Positions 44,598 through 56,072 of a stretch of DNA of 64,000 nucleotides are shown one piece after another; the stretch's first letter is position 1; each line of letters begins with the position of its first letter. A program made the translations under genes and the position numbers. The stretch is from NCBI GenBank assembly GCA_010015675.1, contig ML976983.1, positions 1-64,000 on the forward strand, written 5' to 3'. This stretch comes from Byssothecium circinans. Its lineage: Eukaryota; Ascomycota; Dothideomycetes; Pleosporales; Massarinaceae. Below the pieces are notes generated by a model that was not told the DNA's origin, made no database searches, and was given only the letters and a program-made list of their open reading frames with translations.

Positions 44598-45320
44598 ATG
44601 TTGTTCAAAGGACTCATCATCACCCTGCTCTCCACCGCTGCCCTTGCCAACGAGTTCTATGCAAACGTCGAGCATGAATTCGGCGTCATGCTCGCCCGCG
44701 GCGAAGCCATTGCCAAGCGTCAAGGCTACTATCCAACCACGCGCCCTTGCGGCTCGGGCAAGACATGTGCAGAAGCTTGCGGAGCTGGATCCGAGCAGTG
44801 TCCATCTAGGAGTGGTCTATACTGCCACGAACCTGCCCGAAGCAAATGCTGCCCAGATCAATCCGGAAGTAAGTCCTCCTCACATTCCCTCAATAACTGA
44901 CATGCGAGTACTAAAATTCGTACAGAGGCTTGCCAAAACGGCTACTTCTGCACGACGGACGGCAAAACATCACCAACCACATACTGCTGCCCTGATGGCA
45001 TGGACCTCGGTGCTTGCGCGAAGGCTTACTCGCTCACTGTATCTCTCATCCGTCAATCGAGCACCCTCGCTGCCTCATCGGCATCTTCCCTCGCATCTCC
45101 CGTGGTCGCGAGCTCCCAGGGCGCTGGCTCGAGTGCTCCAGTTACTACGACTCCACTCGTCCACGTATCCTACCCCACGGCAACTGCGACCGTGAAGCCG
45201 AGCTCCAACGCAACGGTTACGACAAGCCCGCCGACCCAGTTCTCGGGTGCAGCTGCGAAGGTGGGAAGTAAGGGAATGGCGGTGCTGGCCGGTGTTGCTG
45301 GGTTCGCTAGGCTTCTGTAG
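44598..45320 (+). CDS. Cys-rich GPI-anchored-type surface protein
   Basis: Exons 44598-44868 and 44926-45320 (57-nt intron GTAAGT...TACAG) give 221 aa. It has a signal peptide (GLIITLLSTAALA) and a KR-type processing site (AKRQGYY). Two Cys-rich modules follow, CGSGKTCAEACG...YCHEP..CCPD and CQNGYFC...YCCPDGM. A Ser/Thr-rich stalk leads to a hydrophobic C-terminus after a small-residue site (SGAAAKVGSKGMAVLAG), typical of GPI attachment. The paired CCPD modules look like small disulfide knots. Function unknown; the longer upstream in-frame ORF (from 44322) is not used because the signal peptide begins at 44598. Confidence 0.85.
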
Positions 45321-45721
45321 ATAATTTGTGAAGAGGGTTGAGCCTGTAATGGGGGATTGATTAATGTAGCAGCACAAGTATGAGGAGTAGTGATTGAGGG
45401 ATAATTGGGTTGCGTCGTGTGGACTCGCACTTAATTTTATAATCGAAATACATTTTCATCTAAACCCGCACATTGAATTTGACTGTCTGCTTAAAGCGTA
45501 GATGTGATTGATACACGACGTTTGAATAAACTCGAGCACGTCACCTCATCCCAGAATCACGACTCTCACAGGGCTATGCATTCAATCCTCAGCTAAGCTA
45601 CACAGCCTCGCTGATGAGCTTTGCTGTTACGAGCCCAACAATGACTAGTCCTTCGTATATGCACCCCACAGACAGCAAGGATCTCCAGTCCGTAGCTAAA
45701 TATGTAGAGGCACAAATACTC

Positions 45722-46663
45722 CTACCACGAAGGCGCCAAACTCGACAGCAAATCCTCCGCCTTCAACTCATCGCGATACTCAGGCTCTGGAAACACTTCA
45801 TCAATGACATCAACGATCCACCTCGCAGTCGACCGTGCGCCAAAATGCATCTTTGTATACTCCCAGTACTCCGGATACCACCCTGCACACTCCCAATCCA
45901 CTATACCGGAAATTTCCCCCTCCTGGTTGACCAGAATATTTCTCATATTGAGATCAGCATGAGTGAATACTGCATCATGTTTGACGTCGTACGATTTACT
46001 GATTACATGTCGCGCATCTTCGTCGAGAGGAAGGTCGTATGTGAGGTAGTCATTGAACTCGGCTTCGGTTCGGAATCGAAGCTCTTTGCGCTGTGAATCG
46101 CCGACTCGCCAATCTTGTATGCCTCCGCCTGATACGTTACATATCTGATATTCCGAAGCTGGAGCCTTCGGAATAGTTCTCATCTCGGCGATATACGCTC
46201 TCAACGTTTTCACTATCCCCACGAGTTGCTCATCCGTCATGGTGTGCATGTGTCTCCCAACAATTTCCCCCGGAAGGCCTGTCATAAGCAGGAATGAAGT
46301 GTCATTGGAATGAAGTGTGTCGATCGCTCGTGGCGCGGGTATTCTGGTGTGCTTTTCGATAAGTTGGAGTGCGCGGTACTCGGCTTGGTGTTTGGGAGCC
46401 CAGTCTCGATTTGCAATGCGTACGTAAAGATTGAAGGGAAGGCGATGAACACGGTCTGAGCCAGTCTTATTGTAGAGTTTGTGCCCAATTGTTATGAGGC
46501 GCTTGTATGCAAATACTCGCACAAATTTTGGCGTATGATCCAGAAGCTTTCGAGAGTTCGATATGTGAGTTGGACCAGCCGTGGAAGCCAGGACCTGTAC
46601 TCCGCTGAAGATCTCATGGCAGTATGCTCCTTCTTCTTCATATAATCCGAGACCTCTAGCCAT
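45722..46663 (-). CDS. APH-type phosphotransferase (protein-kinase-like fold)
   Basis: Frame 46663-45722, 313 aa. Motifs of the aminoglycoside-phosphotransferase/choline-kinase-like family are visible: EYRALQLIEKHTRIPAPRAID, FLLMTGLPGE, the catalytic loop HADLNMRNILV (Asp and Asn), and GIVDWECAGWYPEYWEYTK carrying the metal-binding Asp. Fungal genomes contain many such genes; substrates are mostly unknown and this one need not confer resistance. The first about 60 residues overlap the tail of the HNH-like pseudogene in another frame and look non-conserved. The true start may be internal or in another exon. Confidence 0.82.
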   Translation of the reverse strand: MARGLGLYEEEGAYCHEIFSGVQVLASTAGPTHISNSRKLLDHTPKFVRVFAYKRLITIGHKLYNKTGSDRVHRLPFNLYVRIANRDWAPKHQAEYRALQLIEKHTRIPAPRAIDTLHSNDTSFLLMTGLPGEIVGRHMHTMTDEQLVGIVKTLRAYIAEMRTIPKAPASEYQICNVSGGGIQDWRVGDSQRKELRFRTEAEFNDYLTYDLPLDEDARHVISKSYDVKHDAVFTHADLNMRNILVNQEGEISGIVDWECAGWYPEYWEYTKMHFGARSTARWIVDVIDEVFPEPEYRDELKAEDLLSSLAPSW

Positions 46664-47640
46664 GCCAGGGCGGTTGCAGATCGACGGTGCATCGCGAGAA
46701 GCCGGGGATCCGGAAGCGATGCAAGACCAACAGCAAGGTTTTGCAACCTGATAAACCCAAACAGTTCTACCTTGCTGTCTGGTATAAATAGGTTCAGCCT
46801 CACTAAGTATTCAGCCTAGCTAGATCAGCATGTGCTCGGGGCGGTGAAGAAGTCGTCCGGACTTACCAGATCTTTCGCCTTCCCTTCCACGGTGCGTTCC
46901 AGAGCAAGTCTCCCGTTCATGAACTTTTTGAAGATTGCCGGCGATAAGAGCATCAGATTCCCCGATTGATCCTGTCCAGAAGAATCGATGTCGTTTGCCA
47001 CAAAAGAACGCAGTGTCCTTAGATGAGATTCGCCGAAGAATACAGCTAACATTCGGCTGAGTATACCCTGTTACTAACTTAATATGTTGTCTATTATATC
47101 TGCGTTCAACCTACCGACTCATCCATATCAGTCTCGGTGAAGAGTGCGGGCGGCAGTATGCTAACGAGCACAGGATCTTGCGCTTTTGACATGCAACACT
47201 GCCCTCCATCTCTCGTCCACACTCTTTCCCTCAACGAATCACTTGCATCTTGGCACAAAATAGTGTGTACTAAAGAATCTAATTAGCGCGGCTTATACTG
47301 AAACTGGCATCCATCCATACCATACCTTTCTTTAAGAGCTCTGTCTAAGTTCCCAAGAACTCATATACTTTTGCCTTGTCTTCTCCATCGACCTCGGCAA
47401 GAAAAAATTGGGTGGCAGCTTCTGGATCAATAGCGTGTTGCACGAAGGTGTTTAGGAGAGTTCTTTGGGGATGTGGAAGCGTGGTGATCACCGAAAGCGC
47501 TTTATATTGAGCAGAATCTTTATCTTGAGGAAAGAATCGAGTTGTGGAGCCCGAAACACGGCAAGGTGTACCGATATTGTGAATGGTGCAGGAGTCGCGA
47601 ATCGGGACGCGTCAAATGTGTCGCCTAATGTTGATGTGTT
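46492..47640 (-). pseudogene. HNH-endonuclease-like fungal protein, broken
   Basis: On minus, coding-like segments join by introns: about 47600-47300, 47278-47118, 47070-46863 and 46803-46492. The reading includes LRERVWTRDGGQCC, then VSILPPALF, and later SGNLMLLSPAIFKKFMNG, the layout of the fungal HNH domain (RDG-C, H-I-P-F, N-L-x-LS-x-x-H). The two usual histidines are replaced (Ser, Phe). TAG at 47347-47345 interrupts the first segment in frame. No start is clear upstream of 47620. The final segment ends in LTYRTLESFWIIRQNL and overlaps the APH gene by about 170 bp in another frame. Probably an inactive relic. Confidence 0.6.
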
Positions 47641-47755
47641 TAATCCCTTTCAAGTTAGCGTGAGGCGTGGAATCACGCGACAGCGAAATACAACACCCAG
47701 AATGAAAGCATGCATATGAATCTCCAACATCAATCCCACATTTCTCAACCTGAAC

Positions 47756-48277
47756 ATGCCGCGCACTATTTACCTTGCAGTGTTCAACTCTCCCATCTTC
47801 CCAGCTCACTGGGCTCTATGGATCCCACGCCACGACAACGAAAATGTTGGAAAACTTCTTCAAGCGAACGGAGACGCGGCAACCGGGTTCGAGATTTGCT
47901 TCGAACGAAACTACGATATCAGTGCAGATTCTCGCCGGCATCAGATCGTATCGTTGGGCCAAGCTCAGGATGACTTCGTGGATGATTTCCAAGGAAATGG
48001 AGCTCTAGTCACGGGTCAGAAAGCACATGATAGACTGGAGGAAGTTGCGCTGAGTGTGCCGCCACCTAAACCAAGTCTACTGCCGGCCACTGCTCAGGTT
48101 CGTGGTCTCTTTTCTGTTCATGATTGGTCACTGACTGCTGCGAAAAAGGGTCCGAGAAGAAGAGTTGAGATCCAGAATTGCCAAACATGGGCCCGTAATG
48201 TTGTGGCTGCATTGGTGCAGAATGGAGTTTTAAGTGGTACTGCCCTTGAAGCTGTCGAGAACGCCCCTAAGAATTGA
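47756..48277 (+). CDS. DUF6914-type fungal protein
   Basis: Single exon, 173 aa. It opens with TIYLAVFNSPIFPAHWALW and contains NGDAATGFEICFERNYD, DRLEEVALSVP and, after a basic RRRVEIQNCQTW, a helical end. This is the pattern I associate with a small fungal-only domain of unknown function; the family number is from memory. No signal peptide or membrane segment is seen. Intact, with an upstream promoter shared with the HNH-like relic. Confidence 0.65.
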   Translation: MPRTIYLAVFNSPIFPAHWALWIPRHDNENVGKLLQANGDAATGFEICFERNYDISADSRRHQIVSLGQAQDDFVDDFQGNGALVTGQKAHDRLEEVALSVPPPKPSLLPATAQVRGLFSVHDWSLTAAKKGPRRRVEIQNCQTWARNVVAALVQNGVLSGTALEAVENAPKN

Positions 48278-49331
48278 GCTTCCTGCTGCCGGCAAGAACT
48301 GTGTCGAGGATAATGCGATAGCAGAATAGCGACTCAAAGCGCTACAAGAAACCCTAAAAGGCCTGGTATGATACTCGACCGTATTAAGACATACTTCTAC
48401 AGCCTTAGTATAGATATTGCAACGTTTTGCCAAGTCCTCACCTACCGCTTGTCAAAAACAGTCTGTAATTCACTGCTCGGTCACGCCATCTCAATATTTG
48501 TGCTCACTGTCCACATATTACAGGGTAACGTTCATTATAGGTAACCGCATACCTTAAAACACCCACTTGACAGCCTGTAAGACAGACTGTTTAGTTTGCT
48601 TTCTAGATTAGAAACTCTGTTAGGCTCCTTTTAAGGCTGTTAAATGGGGTTTGGAAGGTAGTCAACAAGTCGTTGTTGCCCTGTTGAGAGGCTTTAGAGG
48701 GTGACTGCTGTTATTGGGATACGCTTACCCTATAATGTTATCTGTAGTTGAGCAACTTCCCTGTCAGATTTCGCAGCAAGCATATGATAGGACGGGAAGG
48801 ACGGAAAGGACGGAATGGATACCATGAGATGGTCAATATGATTCTAAGGCATCATTGGATCTATAGAATGTAATAGTACGGTCCCATCCACCTCAGCACG
48901 TCAGCGAATATCCTGTACCAAAGATCACGTGATCGATGATTCACGCATGTGCGTATGGTCAATGCAAACGACTAATCCTAGAGCTAGCGTGGCATAGACT
49001 CACACTTGTGTGGTAACAATGTTTTGGTGTGCCGGCCTTATCTCACACGTACTTGGTGTGCACTGCATAGCCCATATAAACTCAACACAAACAACCACAG
49101 CTAATTCCACACCCATAACCATTTTTTTCACAGCCACTTCTACTGAACGCTCGACTTATTGATACAACGCATCACTGGTACCGCAACCACCAAGCAAAGC
49201 AGCATCTTTTGTTCGAATCCTAGACTCCACGTCCGTCTAATACCGGCCTTTCGTAGACCATCGATGCACTGTTTCCATCCCGAACCTCGCCCCAGGGTAT
49301 CTCAAGCATCACTGTCCCAGATATCTACTTA
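48278..49331. other. Intergenic, no gene seen
   Basis: 1.05 kb. A direct run of GGACGGAA/GGAAGGAC words lies near 48792-48818. A TATA-like CCCATATAAA at 49071 and a CT/AC-rich leader precede the BTB gene at 49332. No coding signal. Confidence 0.45.
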
Positions 49332-50418
49332 ATGGCGTTGATCAACCCCGGCTCGACTGATTCGACCATGACGGACCCGAGCATTAATATACGCACTGTC
49401 ACCATTGACCCCAACGGTGACGCCCTTCTCATCCTTCAAAATCCGCTTCACGAGCTACCCGAATGGGACGGCATGGGTGGAATCGTGGTCGCACCGCCAG
49501 ACGGAGGTGACGCGGATGAGTGGCATTACCTGGTTTCCTCTAACGCACTCCGCATCACGTCATCCTACTTCCGCAACATCTTCACCCACTCTTTCTTAGA
49601 GTCAGAGTGCATAGAGGACGGAAAGTATCAGTTCTCGGTTCAAGGCTTCAGCGGCCATGCGCTAGGCTTGGTTCTGTATTGCGTACACATGCAGACCGCA
49701 ATGGTCCCCAAGATTCTCGATTTGCGCAGTTTACGGTGATCCTAGATTACTATGACATGACGGAGGCGATGTGGCCGTTTACTTCCGCATGGTTGGATTA
49801 CCTTGATTTCCCCTTGGAGTGGCTTTGGTCAGCTAAGCACTGTGCGTTGAAAATATTCATAGCTCGCTTTCACGACCTGCGCTATGATGAGTTTGAACGA
49901 ACTGCTCATTGTCTCCTGCGTCGGCTGCTGAAGGGCGAGTGTGTCGACCTCGGGCTTCGTACGGATGATATCATTAGTAAGCTTCCACTTCTCAACTTGT
50001 TACGACGAACAATAAGTACTAATTGCTCGTAGGGAAAGTCGAGGCTTGCCGCATCAACCTACTGAAGAATGTTTTCGATGCCATCTCAAGCGAATACAAA
50101 GCACTGACGCAGCCAAACGCTCCGCGCTGCTCAGATCAATGTGATACCGCACTCTTGGGCATCATGATCATGACCCTGGGCCGTACTGGCATTCTCGTCT
50201 CAGGAGATTCAGGCTTCTGCTGGCCGGAAAATCAATACGAAGGAATGAATTTGCAGGATGCTTTGAATCTCTGTCAACGGATGAGGGTTTTGGGCGTGGG
50301 TGACAACCTAGACAGACGACATGTTGCTTGTAGGGCCGCCTTTCAGGACAGTTTCTGGTATTTGGAGACGGACATAGAAGATGGCATGAAGAAGTGCGTC
50401 AACGAACTCCGGACATGA
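49332..50418 (+). pseudogene. BTB-domain paralogue 1, frameshifted
   Basis: The first frame (49332 to about 49725) has the family start (VTIDPNGDALLILQNP), an acidic linker, then the BTB-like core HYLVSSNALRITSSYFRNI and FSGHALGLVLYCVHMQ. At about 49725 the reading must change frame to continue VILDYYDMTEAMW; comparison with paralogue 3 suggests a deletion of roughly 10 nt. The remainder (to 49976, intron 49977-50032, then 50033-50418) keeps phase and has the Cys-rich C-terminal block (CSDQCDTALLGIMIM). Apart from that one lesion the gene is clean. BTB proteins mediate protein-protein contacts, often in ubiquitin-ligase complexes; the role of this fungal subfamily is unknown. Confidence 0.78.
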
Positions 50419-50781
50419 GGATGGAGCTAGGGTTTAACGTGAACTAAGAGCACTTGAGGGTATTAGAGGGTCGAGATTACTGAGTATTCGATACCTATGA
50501 CTGGCACCATGTCGTACCTGACGAAGATGGAAATGTAGGGTGGTGTCATTGTCGGCAAGATTTTTGCAAACCTTTGTTATCCCGCGTAGTGCGGTTATGT
50601 AGCTGAAGCTTTTCCTAGTAGCCATCTCTTCCTAATTTACCCTCTCTTCTCTTCCAGTTCCCTTTCCGTCGTCGACTGTTGCGCGACTCAACTTTGCTAT
50701 AAACATCAAATCCAGAACATGCATACCGACCAAAAAAGCCAACGCCAAACCAACAACAACCGCAATCTGCACAACCACACG

Positions 50782-51388
50782 TTAGCCCCCACTCTCATCC
50801 TCACCATCCTTCACACATACCTTCCCATCTTTGCCCCACCGCTCCTCCGTCGCTGCCCGATCAAAAACCAAAACCAACAATCCCGCAAAGAACGTCAAGA
50901 TGCTTAGATCCAAGAACCGAATTGGCGCATTCATCGCAGTCCTCGTAGCCCACTTGCCACCCTCTTTCCTCACAAAATGGCCCAACTTCTGCAGACTCTG
51001 TGACCCAACAGCGTTGAGAATAGTTATTTGCTGCACAGAAACTCCAACGACCATGACAGAGAACATGAGCGAGCAGTAGAAGAAAGCTTGGCTGGGCCAA
51101 GGGGCTGTGTCGATACTGGGCCAGGAGAAAGCTGCGGATACTACGGCGGCAATAAGTGCGCCCTAACAGTGTTAGGCCTTGGATGAGTACCCTAAGGTTC
51201 GAGGATAATATAAGTGCAGTGAAATGGTGAGGTACATTAATACCGAGTGTTTTTAGCTCTGACATTGTGGACTTGCGCCATGCGTGGATTTCTTCATCGG
51301 TGCTGAGGAAGGCGCCTTCGGTGGCGATTTGGAGGTCCGAGCTGGAGAAAATGCGCATGAGGTGTGATATCAATGATGGCGGTGCCAT
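50782..51388 (-). CDS. Small integral membrane protein, three TM segments
   Basis: Exons 51388-51236 and 51162-50782 (73-nt intron with CCTAAC branch and TTAG acceptor) give 177 aa. The N-terminus is polar (TDEEIHAWRKSTMSELKTLG). Three hydrophobic helices follow: LIAAVVSAAFSW, FFYCSLMFSVMVVGVSVQQ and LSILTFFAGLLVLVFD. Between the last two lies a polar loop with FVRKEGGKWATR. The C-terminus is charged. This layout occurs in uncharacterised fungal membrane proteins; I do not recognise a named family. Intact. Confidence 0.75.
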
Positions 51389-51945
51389 AATGACAGTGTG
51401 TAGTGGGTAAGGCTCTGAATAGCCTAAGTTAGTCGGAGACAGCTGGTCTACGTGTGCGAGTACGTCGTGTCGGGCATGGCCTTTTTAAGCGCTTGCCTAG
51501 GGCTTGGCCGTCTAGGGAGGTGGACTGCAGGGGATTGGTGTAAGCGAGGATGAGGACCACCTAGACTCTAGGTAGCCACCTGTTTCTGTATATGATATAC
51601 AACATAATATAACGTAAATAGAAAGCTTATAGTTTATCTAGCTAAAACTGGCTTACGCTGCAATAAGGATTCTACTTGTACTATGATCCACGTGCACAGT
51701 CATAGAGTATCACGTGATGCCTACCTCCAAGGAGTGAATCAAAACTGTAATGGCGGCATTGTGCCAGTCTCGCTTATCGACAAGCTGTTTGCAGTCCGCG
51801 ATACAAAATGTCTAGCGTTCTCTCAAAATGTTGTTATCTTTTCTTTGTCGCAAAGAATATTAGCGCGCACAAAGAAACGCTGATATACTTGAGGAGCAGG
51901 AACAACTGGCACATTCTATGCGATGAAACCTCGAAATCGCGGAAG
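51389..51945. other. Intergenic, no gene seen
   Basis: About 560 bp between the membrane-protein gene and the Crinkler-like gene. AT-rich near 51585-51660. The Crinkler-like frame is open back to 51808, but the upstream part lacks conserved character. Confidence 0.4.
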
Positions 51946-54534
51946 ATGCCTGTAATAACTAGATCTAAGGGTCGCCTTCTATCCATGGAGCAAGCTAGCG
52001 AGCCACGGTTTGCGCCTAAACCGTCCGAAACAAGCAAACAACGTCGCAAAGCTGCAATGCCTTACAAAGGAGCTTGCTCGTCCGCGCAAGGAAAAATAAA
52101 TGCATCTGGCACACCTCACGACACTAGCAAGAACAAACCACACCAAGACTCCAGCGAAAGTCCGAATCGGAACTCCCAGGAAAGCGGACCAGCCCAGGAA
52201 ATCAACGAGCCTTCATCGCCAGGTTCTCTTTATAGTAACACTATAAAAGCTTTTTGGTGTTGCCAAGAGTGCTCTTGTAGCGAGGGGATCTTCGAAGGTG
52301 TAGTCAATAGCTGCATCCAGTGTGGACATACGATGGACGATCACGAGATACCTTTCACTGGCCCTTGGTACGTATGCAATTTTCCGAGCAAACGCAACGA
52401 GCTAGTCGCCACAGTGCTGCGGCAAGTACGTCAGTACGGAGTTGTAGTCATTCGTGCAACACCGCAAGTCGGAAAAACTACTCTGCTCAAATTACTGGGC
52501 CATCGCATCGCCACAGAAGAGCCAGACCTAGATCCGGTGTACTTTAGTTGGCAGGATAGAGAGGACCGTAACGATCTTCCATATAATACGTACCTTCAGC
52601 GACAGGCGGCACCATGCAAGAGATCAATACGCGATACCGCCCCCGCAACCCTGCTTCCCAAACGATATACCTTATCGACGAAGCCCAAGGCTCATATGAA
52701 GAAGAAGAGCTTTGGTCGTTATTAAAGAACCACCGCCACACGAACACGGAGCCCTTGTTTGTCCTTGTCTGCGTTTATGGGGCTGTCGGTGTATCCCGTA
52801 AACGCGATCCGGATATCGAATCCCAAGCACAAATAATGCATACTCTAAAAAGTATAGAACTACGTCCCGCTACGCCCGGAACTCCCTGCATGCTCTTTAA
52901 GCCAGAGGGAGTGGCCGATGTAGTCAGGAAATACGCGACTCAGAACAACTACCAACTTGGAATTGGAGCTATTGAACACCTATGCTCTACTACTGGCTGT
53001 CATCCGGGCATGGTTGGACTAATCCTAACGCACTTGAACCGTTTTTCTGACAGAGTAAGTTTCTCTTGACCGCGTTACAGTTCAAGGTGTACTAAGCTTT
53101 AAAAAAGGAAGATATTCATATCCCCAAAGTTTTGTCGGCAGACTTGCTCCACAATCTGATCGTCCAGCATGAGGATAGCTTTGTGGCATTCCTCAGTGGC
53201 TGGGGTAGAGGGGTCTGGTCACCTCATTGTGAGTATTACGTTGAACAATGTCTTCGAGCGCCTCAGTACAGTCATCTCAGAATCTGGGACATCAAAAAAG
53301 CGCTCCGGGAAGTCGCTGTGCAGCCTAACGGGTTAACCCGCGAGCACGACGACTTTGACGCGTTTGCGTTTTGTCACAAGTGGGGCTTGCCACACACTGA
53401 ACCCCCCGTGCTCGGGAATAAAGGAACATTGTTTACCTTCGCGTCTCCATTACATCGACGCGTCGCCTATCGCCGCCTTTTTCCAGGACTGGAACCAGAC
53501 GCTATCTTTGAAAATCTGAGTCTCCGCCAGCTTTGCATCAATGCCATTGCTCGATTCAACCCACATGCCATCCAAAGCCGCCGACATTCCAAATCTGACA
53601 AGAACTGGGGCATACCTGAGGCTACATTTCAAGATGAGTTGTACTTCTGTCTGAGCCTTGAACTCCATTATATCCCAATTCTGTCCGAATATTGCCACAG
53701 TAAAGCCGGCCGAATAGATTTCTACGTTTCCGATCGGAAGTGGGGGATTGAAGTGCTACAAAGCGGTGGTACTGCAGAAATAGCCAACCATACTGCTCGA
53801 TTCGCACCTGGCGGTAACTATCAGCAATGGGGGATGAATGATTACATTATTCTGAGCTTTTGCAGTAGGGATGTGCTGCGAACAGTGACGGTTGAAGGTA
53901 AGCTTCCTTGTGATCTCTCTCTCTCATTACATCACTAACTTGTGTACTGTTAGATAAGGACGTCCAATCACACGTCTTCCACGTCGTTGTAGAACCCGAA
54001 AAGTCCGTCGCAAGTATTTATTCGCATGACAAGAAGCTGCAAAAGACTTGGTCATTAAGCGAAGGGAGACGAAGGATCTATGAAGACAGCTTTGGCTACC
54101 CTAGACCCGATACAGCTGACCCTTATACGCTGCAGGAAGATGAATTGATGCAGACGGAGCATCGCATGATGGGAGGAATGGGGGATATGAGGACGGACAT
54201 GGAGAAGCACACAGAAATGAGGATGGAGCGAGAGAAAGAGGCCGTGATAGTAAAGATGGAGCGAGAGAAACAGACCTTGAGAGTAGATATGGAACGAAGG
54301 AACGCTGCCTCTAGAGTACAGATGGAACGAAGGAACGCTGCCTCGAGAGTACAGATGGAGCAAGATATGGAGGAATTGAGAATGCAGGCGCAGCGAGAGA
54401 AAGACCTGAGAGTACATATGGAGAGAGAGAGAGAAACAATGAGGCTGAAGATGGAGCAAATGGAGGATGGAAAAGAGATAGGACAAGAGCAGGACAAGCT
54501 AGTTCCAGGCGGACGCAGAAAACGAAGAAGGTGA
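51946..54534 (+). CDS. Crinkler-like P-loop NTPase + PD-(D/E)XK-type nuclease, with zinc ribbon and coiled coil; frame change near 52610
   Basis: Start at ATG 51946; exons run to about 52610, then in a shifted frame to 53054, 53108-53897 and 53954-54534. In order: a polar basic N-terminus, a Cys cluster (CCQEC...CIQCGH) spaced like a zinc ribbon, a P-loop (ATPQVGKTTLL, about 52458-52490), a Walker B-like IYLIDEAQ, a helical NTPase tail, and a restriction-endonuclease-fold core with Glu in FQDEL, Asp in GRIDFYV and Glu in WGIEVL. It ends with a coiled coil of MERE/MERR repeats and a basic tail. NTPase plus REase is the architecture described for Crinkler-type proteins of fungi and oomycetes. 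One frame change (52590-52614) is not bridged by any plausible intron, so the copy may be damaged. No signal peptide is seen. Confidence 0.7.
54199..54500 (+). repeat. Coiled-coil-coding tandem repeats
   Basis: Within the last exon of the Crinkler-like gene, 24-bp-scale units encode variants of MERERE and MERRNAASRVQ; the 30-bp unit at about 54292-54351 occurs twice nearly identically. Unequal exchange here would change coiled-coil length without breaking the frame. Confidence 0.75.
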
Positions 54535-55419
54535 TGCATTTCATGTTCCCAGGTAAAGGTAAGCAAGTCATGCTAGCCGGGATAACGGATCAACGCAGCT
54601 ACCGCTTCCAGCAAACTAGTTATCTGTAATGCAAATCAAAACCAATTCGGGTAGCTTATGTTGGCCACATTATTCACACAAGTTACCGATATTTCAGTGA
54701 AGTACGAAGACTTCAACGAGCGCACGCGCTGGAGATAAGTCCATTCATTTTACCCATTCCCCTCTGTCAAGCATTCTTCAACATCTCTTAGATCTTCCCA
54801 GCGTGCACATCAACGGCTAGTAATGTGCTAGCAACCAACTCATGCATTCCGATATCTTTCCCCACAACTACTTCCCTATCATGAACATACCACCAGCAAT
54901 TTAGGATCTCGGCGAGAACTAGAAGTCTTACGCCTTCAACAAAACGAGGTGTCTTCGATTCTGCTTACACACTAAGGGAACTTTTTACCTAGCGAGAGAG
55001 CGACAACAACGCACTTTGCGCCTATTGCTTTGAGTGCGGTGAAGCCAGCACAGTCGAGCTGAAACGATGGATCTGCGCCGACGAATCAAAAAATTTGCGG
55101 TGCCGACCACCACGAATGCCCCAGCTGATCTTCCTACGATAAATACAAGTTTACGAACTCTATCCAGTCAGGAAGCAGTGTTTGTATATGAGGCACCATA
55201 CTGAGCAGTTGTGGTGCACCAGTCGTCACCTCCTTGACTGAATCCACGGTTGATGCAGGCGGTCCCACAGTCATGATACCGCCAGTCAACGTACAAGTTT
55301 TCTTCGGCATCAATTCAACCACTGTCTCCATATTAGCGTACCAACCGCTCTCGATTCTGCTGGTACTGTTGATCTTAGGGGAACTGCATTGCATCAAGGA
55401 AACCTAGAAATCACTGGTG
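54535..55419. other. Intergenic with faint coding relic
   Basis: No intact gene. Near 55078-55390 short frames carry Thr/Ser/Pro-rich words such as TTTNAPADLPT and CGAPVVTSLTESTVDAGGP in changing frames. They probably belong to the decayed surface-protein gene that follows. Confidence 0.4.
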
Positions 55420-55908
55420 AGTGGTACCACGATGAGCATTAAATCCTCAGGTATTATGGCCTTCGATTCTGCTGGGTCTTCTTCTATCAATCTCATTCCT
55501 TCAGAATGCCCGTCGTTACCTTCCGTTATTACAGTAGCTCGTCCCCCTTTACCGTCATTGGCGGCGGCCTCACTCTTACACGTAAAACCATCCTAAATTT
55601 CGGCGAGCCAGCAGCTACTATATCAATCACTATATCAGAGACCACGTACTTCATGGGAACTTCACACCTCTTGGTCATTGGATTAGCGGGTAACTCGACG
55701 ATACTAATTTCGCTAGGTACACAAGCCATCACAGCGGGAATTCTGATGTATAGGATATATGAAGGCGAGCGTGGGTTAGGACCGGGGACTACAATTGTTG
55801 TTGGCGATCCTGCGATTATGATCGCCAGTATCACATATAGAGTGGCTGTGACGAGCGTCTTTGTTGAATGGTGAAGGCAGAACGATGGCTGCAAGGACGA
55901 TTGAAACC

Positions 55909-56072
55909 AGACTTGTCAACAGTCAATCAGTCAGTCTGGAGGGCTCGAGACTGACTGACTGGTATTTTTAGAGGCGCCGGACTGACTGGACTGACTGCTA
56001 ACGTAAGCAGAGGAGGTCTAAACTGGACTAACTGGACTGCTATTTTGAAGGGCTCTGGACTGACTGACTGCC
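55909..56072. repeat. hAT left subterminal repeat array
   Basis: Repeated words GACTGACTG, GGACTGACTGGACTGACTG and GGACTAACTGGACTG recur between the TIR and the transposase stop codon. They are the likely transposase-binding region and match the opposite end in kind. Confidence 0.8.

Noticed and set aside
9810..48277. Possible secondary-metabolite gene cluster.
   Set aside because: No polyketide synthase, NRPS, terpene cyclase, P450 or cluster regulator is present; the methyltransferase and kinase-like gene stand alone.
49205..49235. GTTCGAATCC word considered as a tRNA T-loop.
   Set aside because: No acceptor stem, anticodon arm or D-loop can be formed around it.
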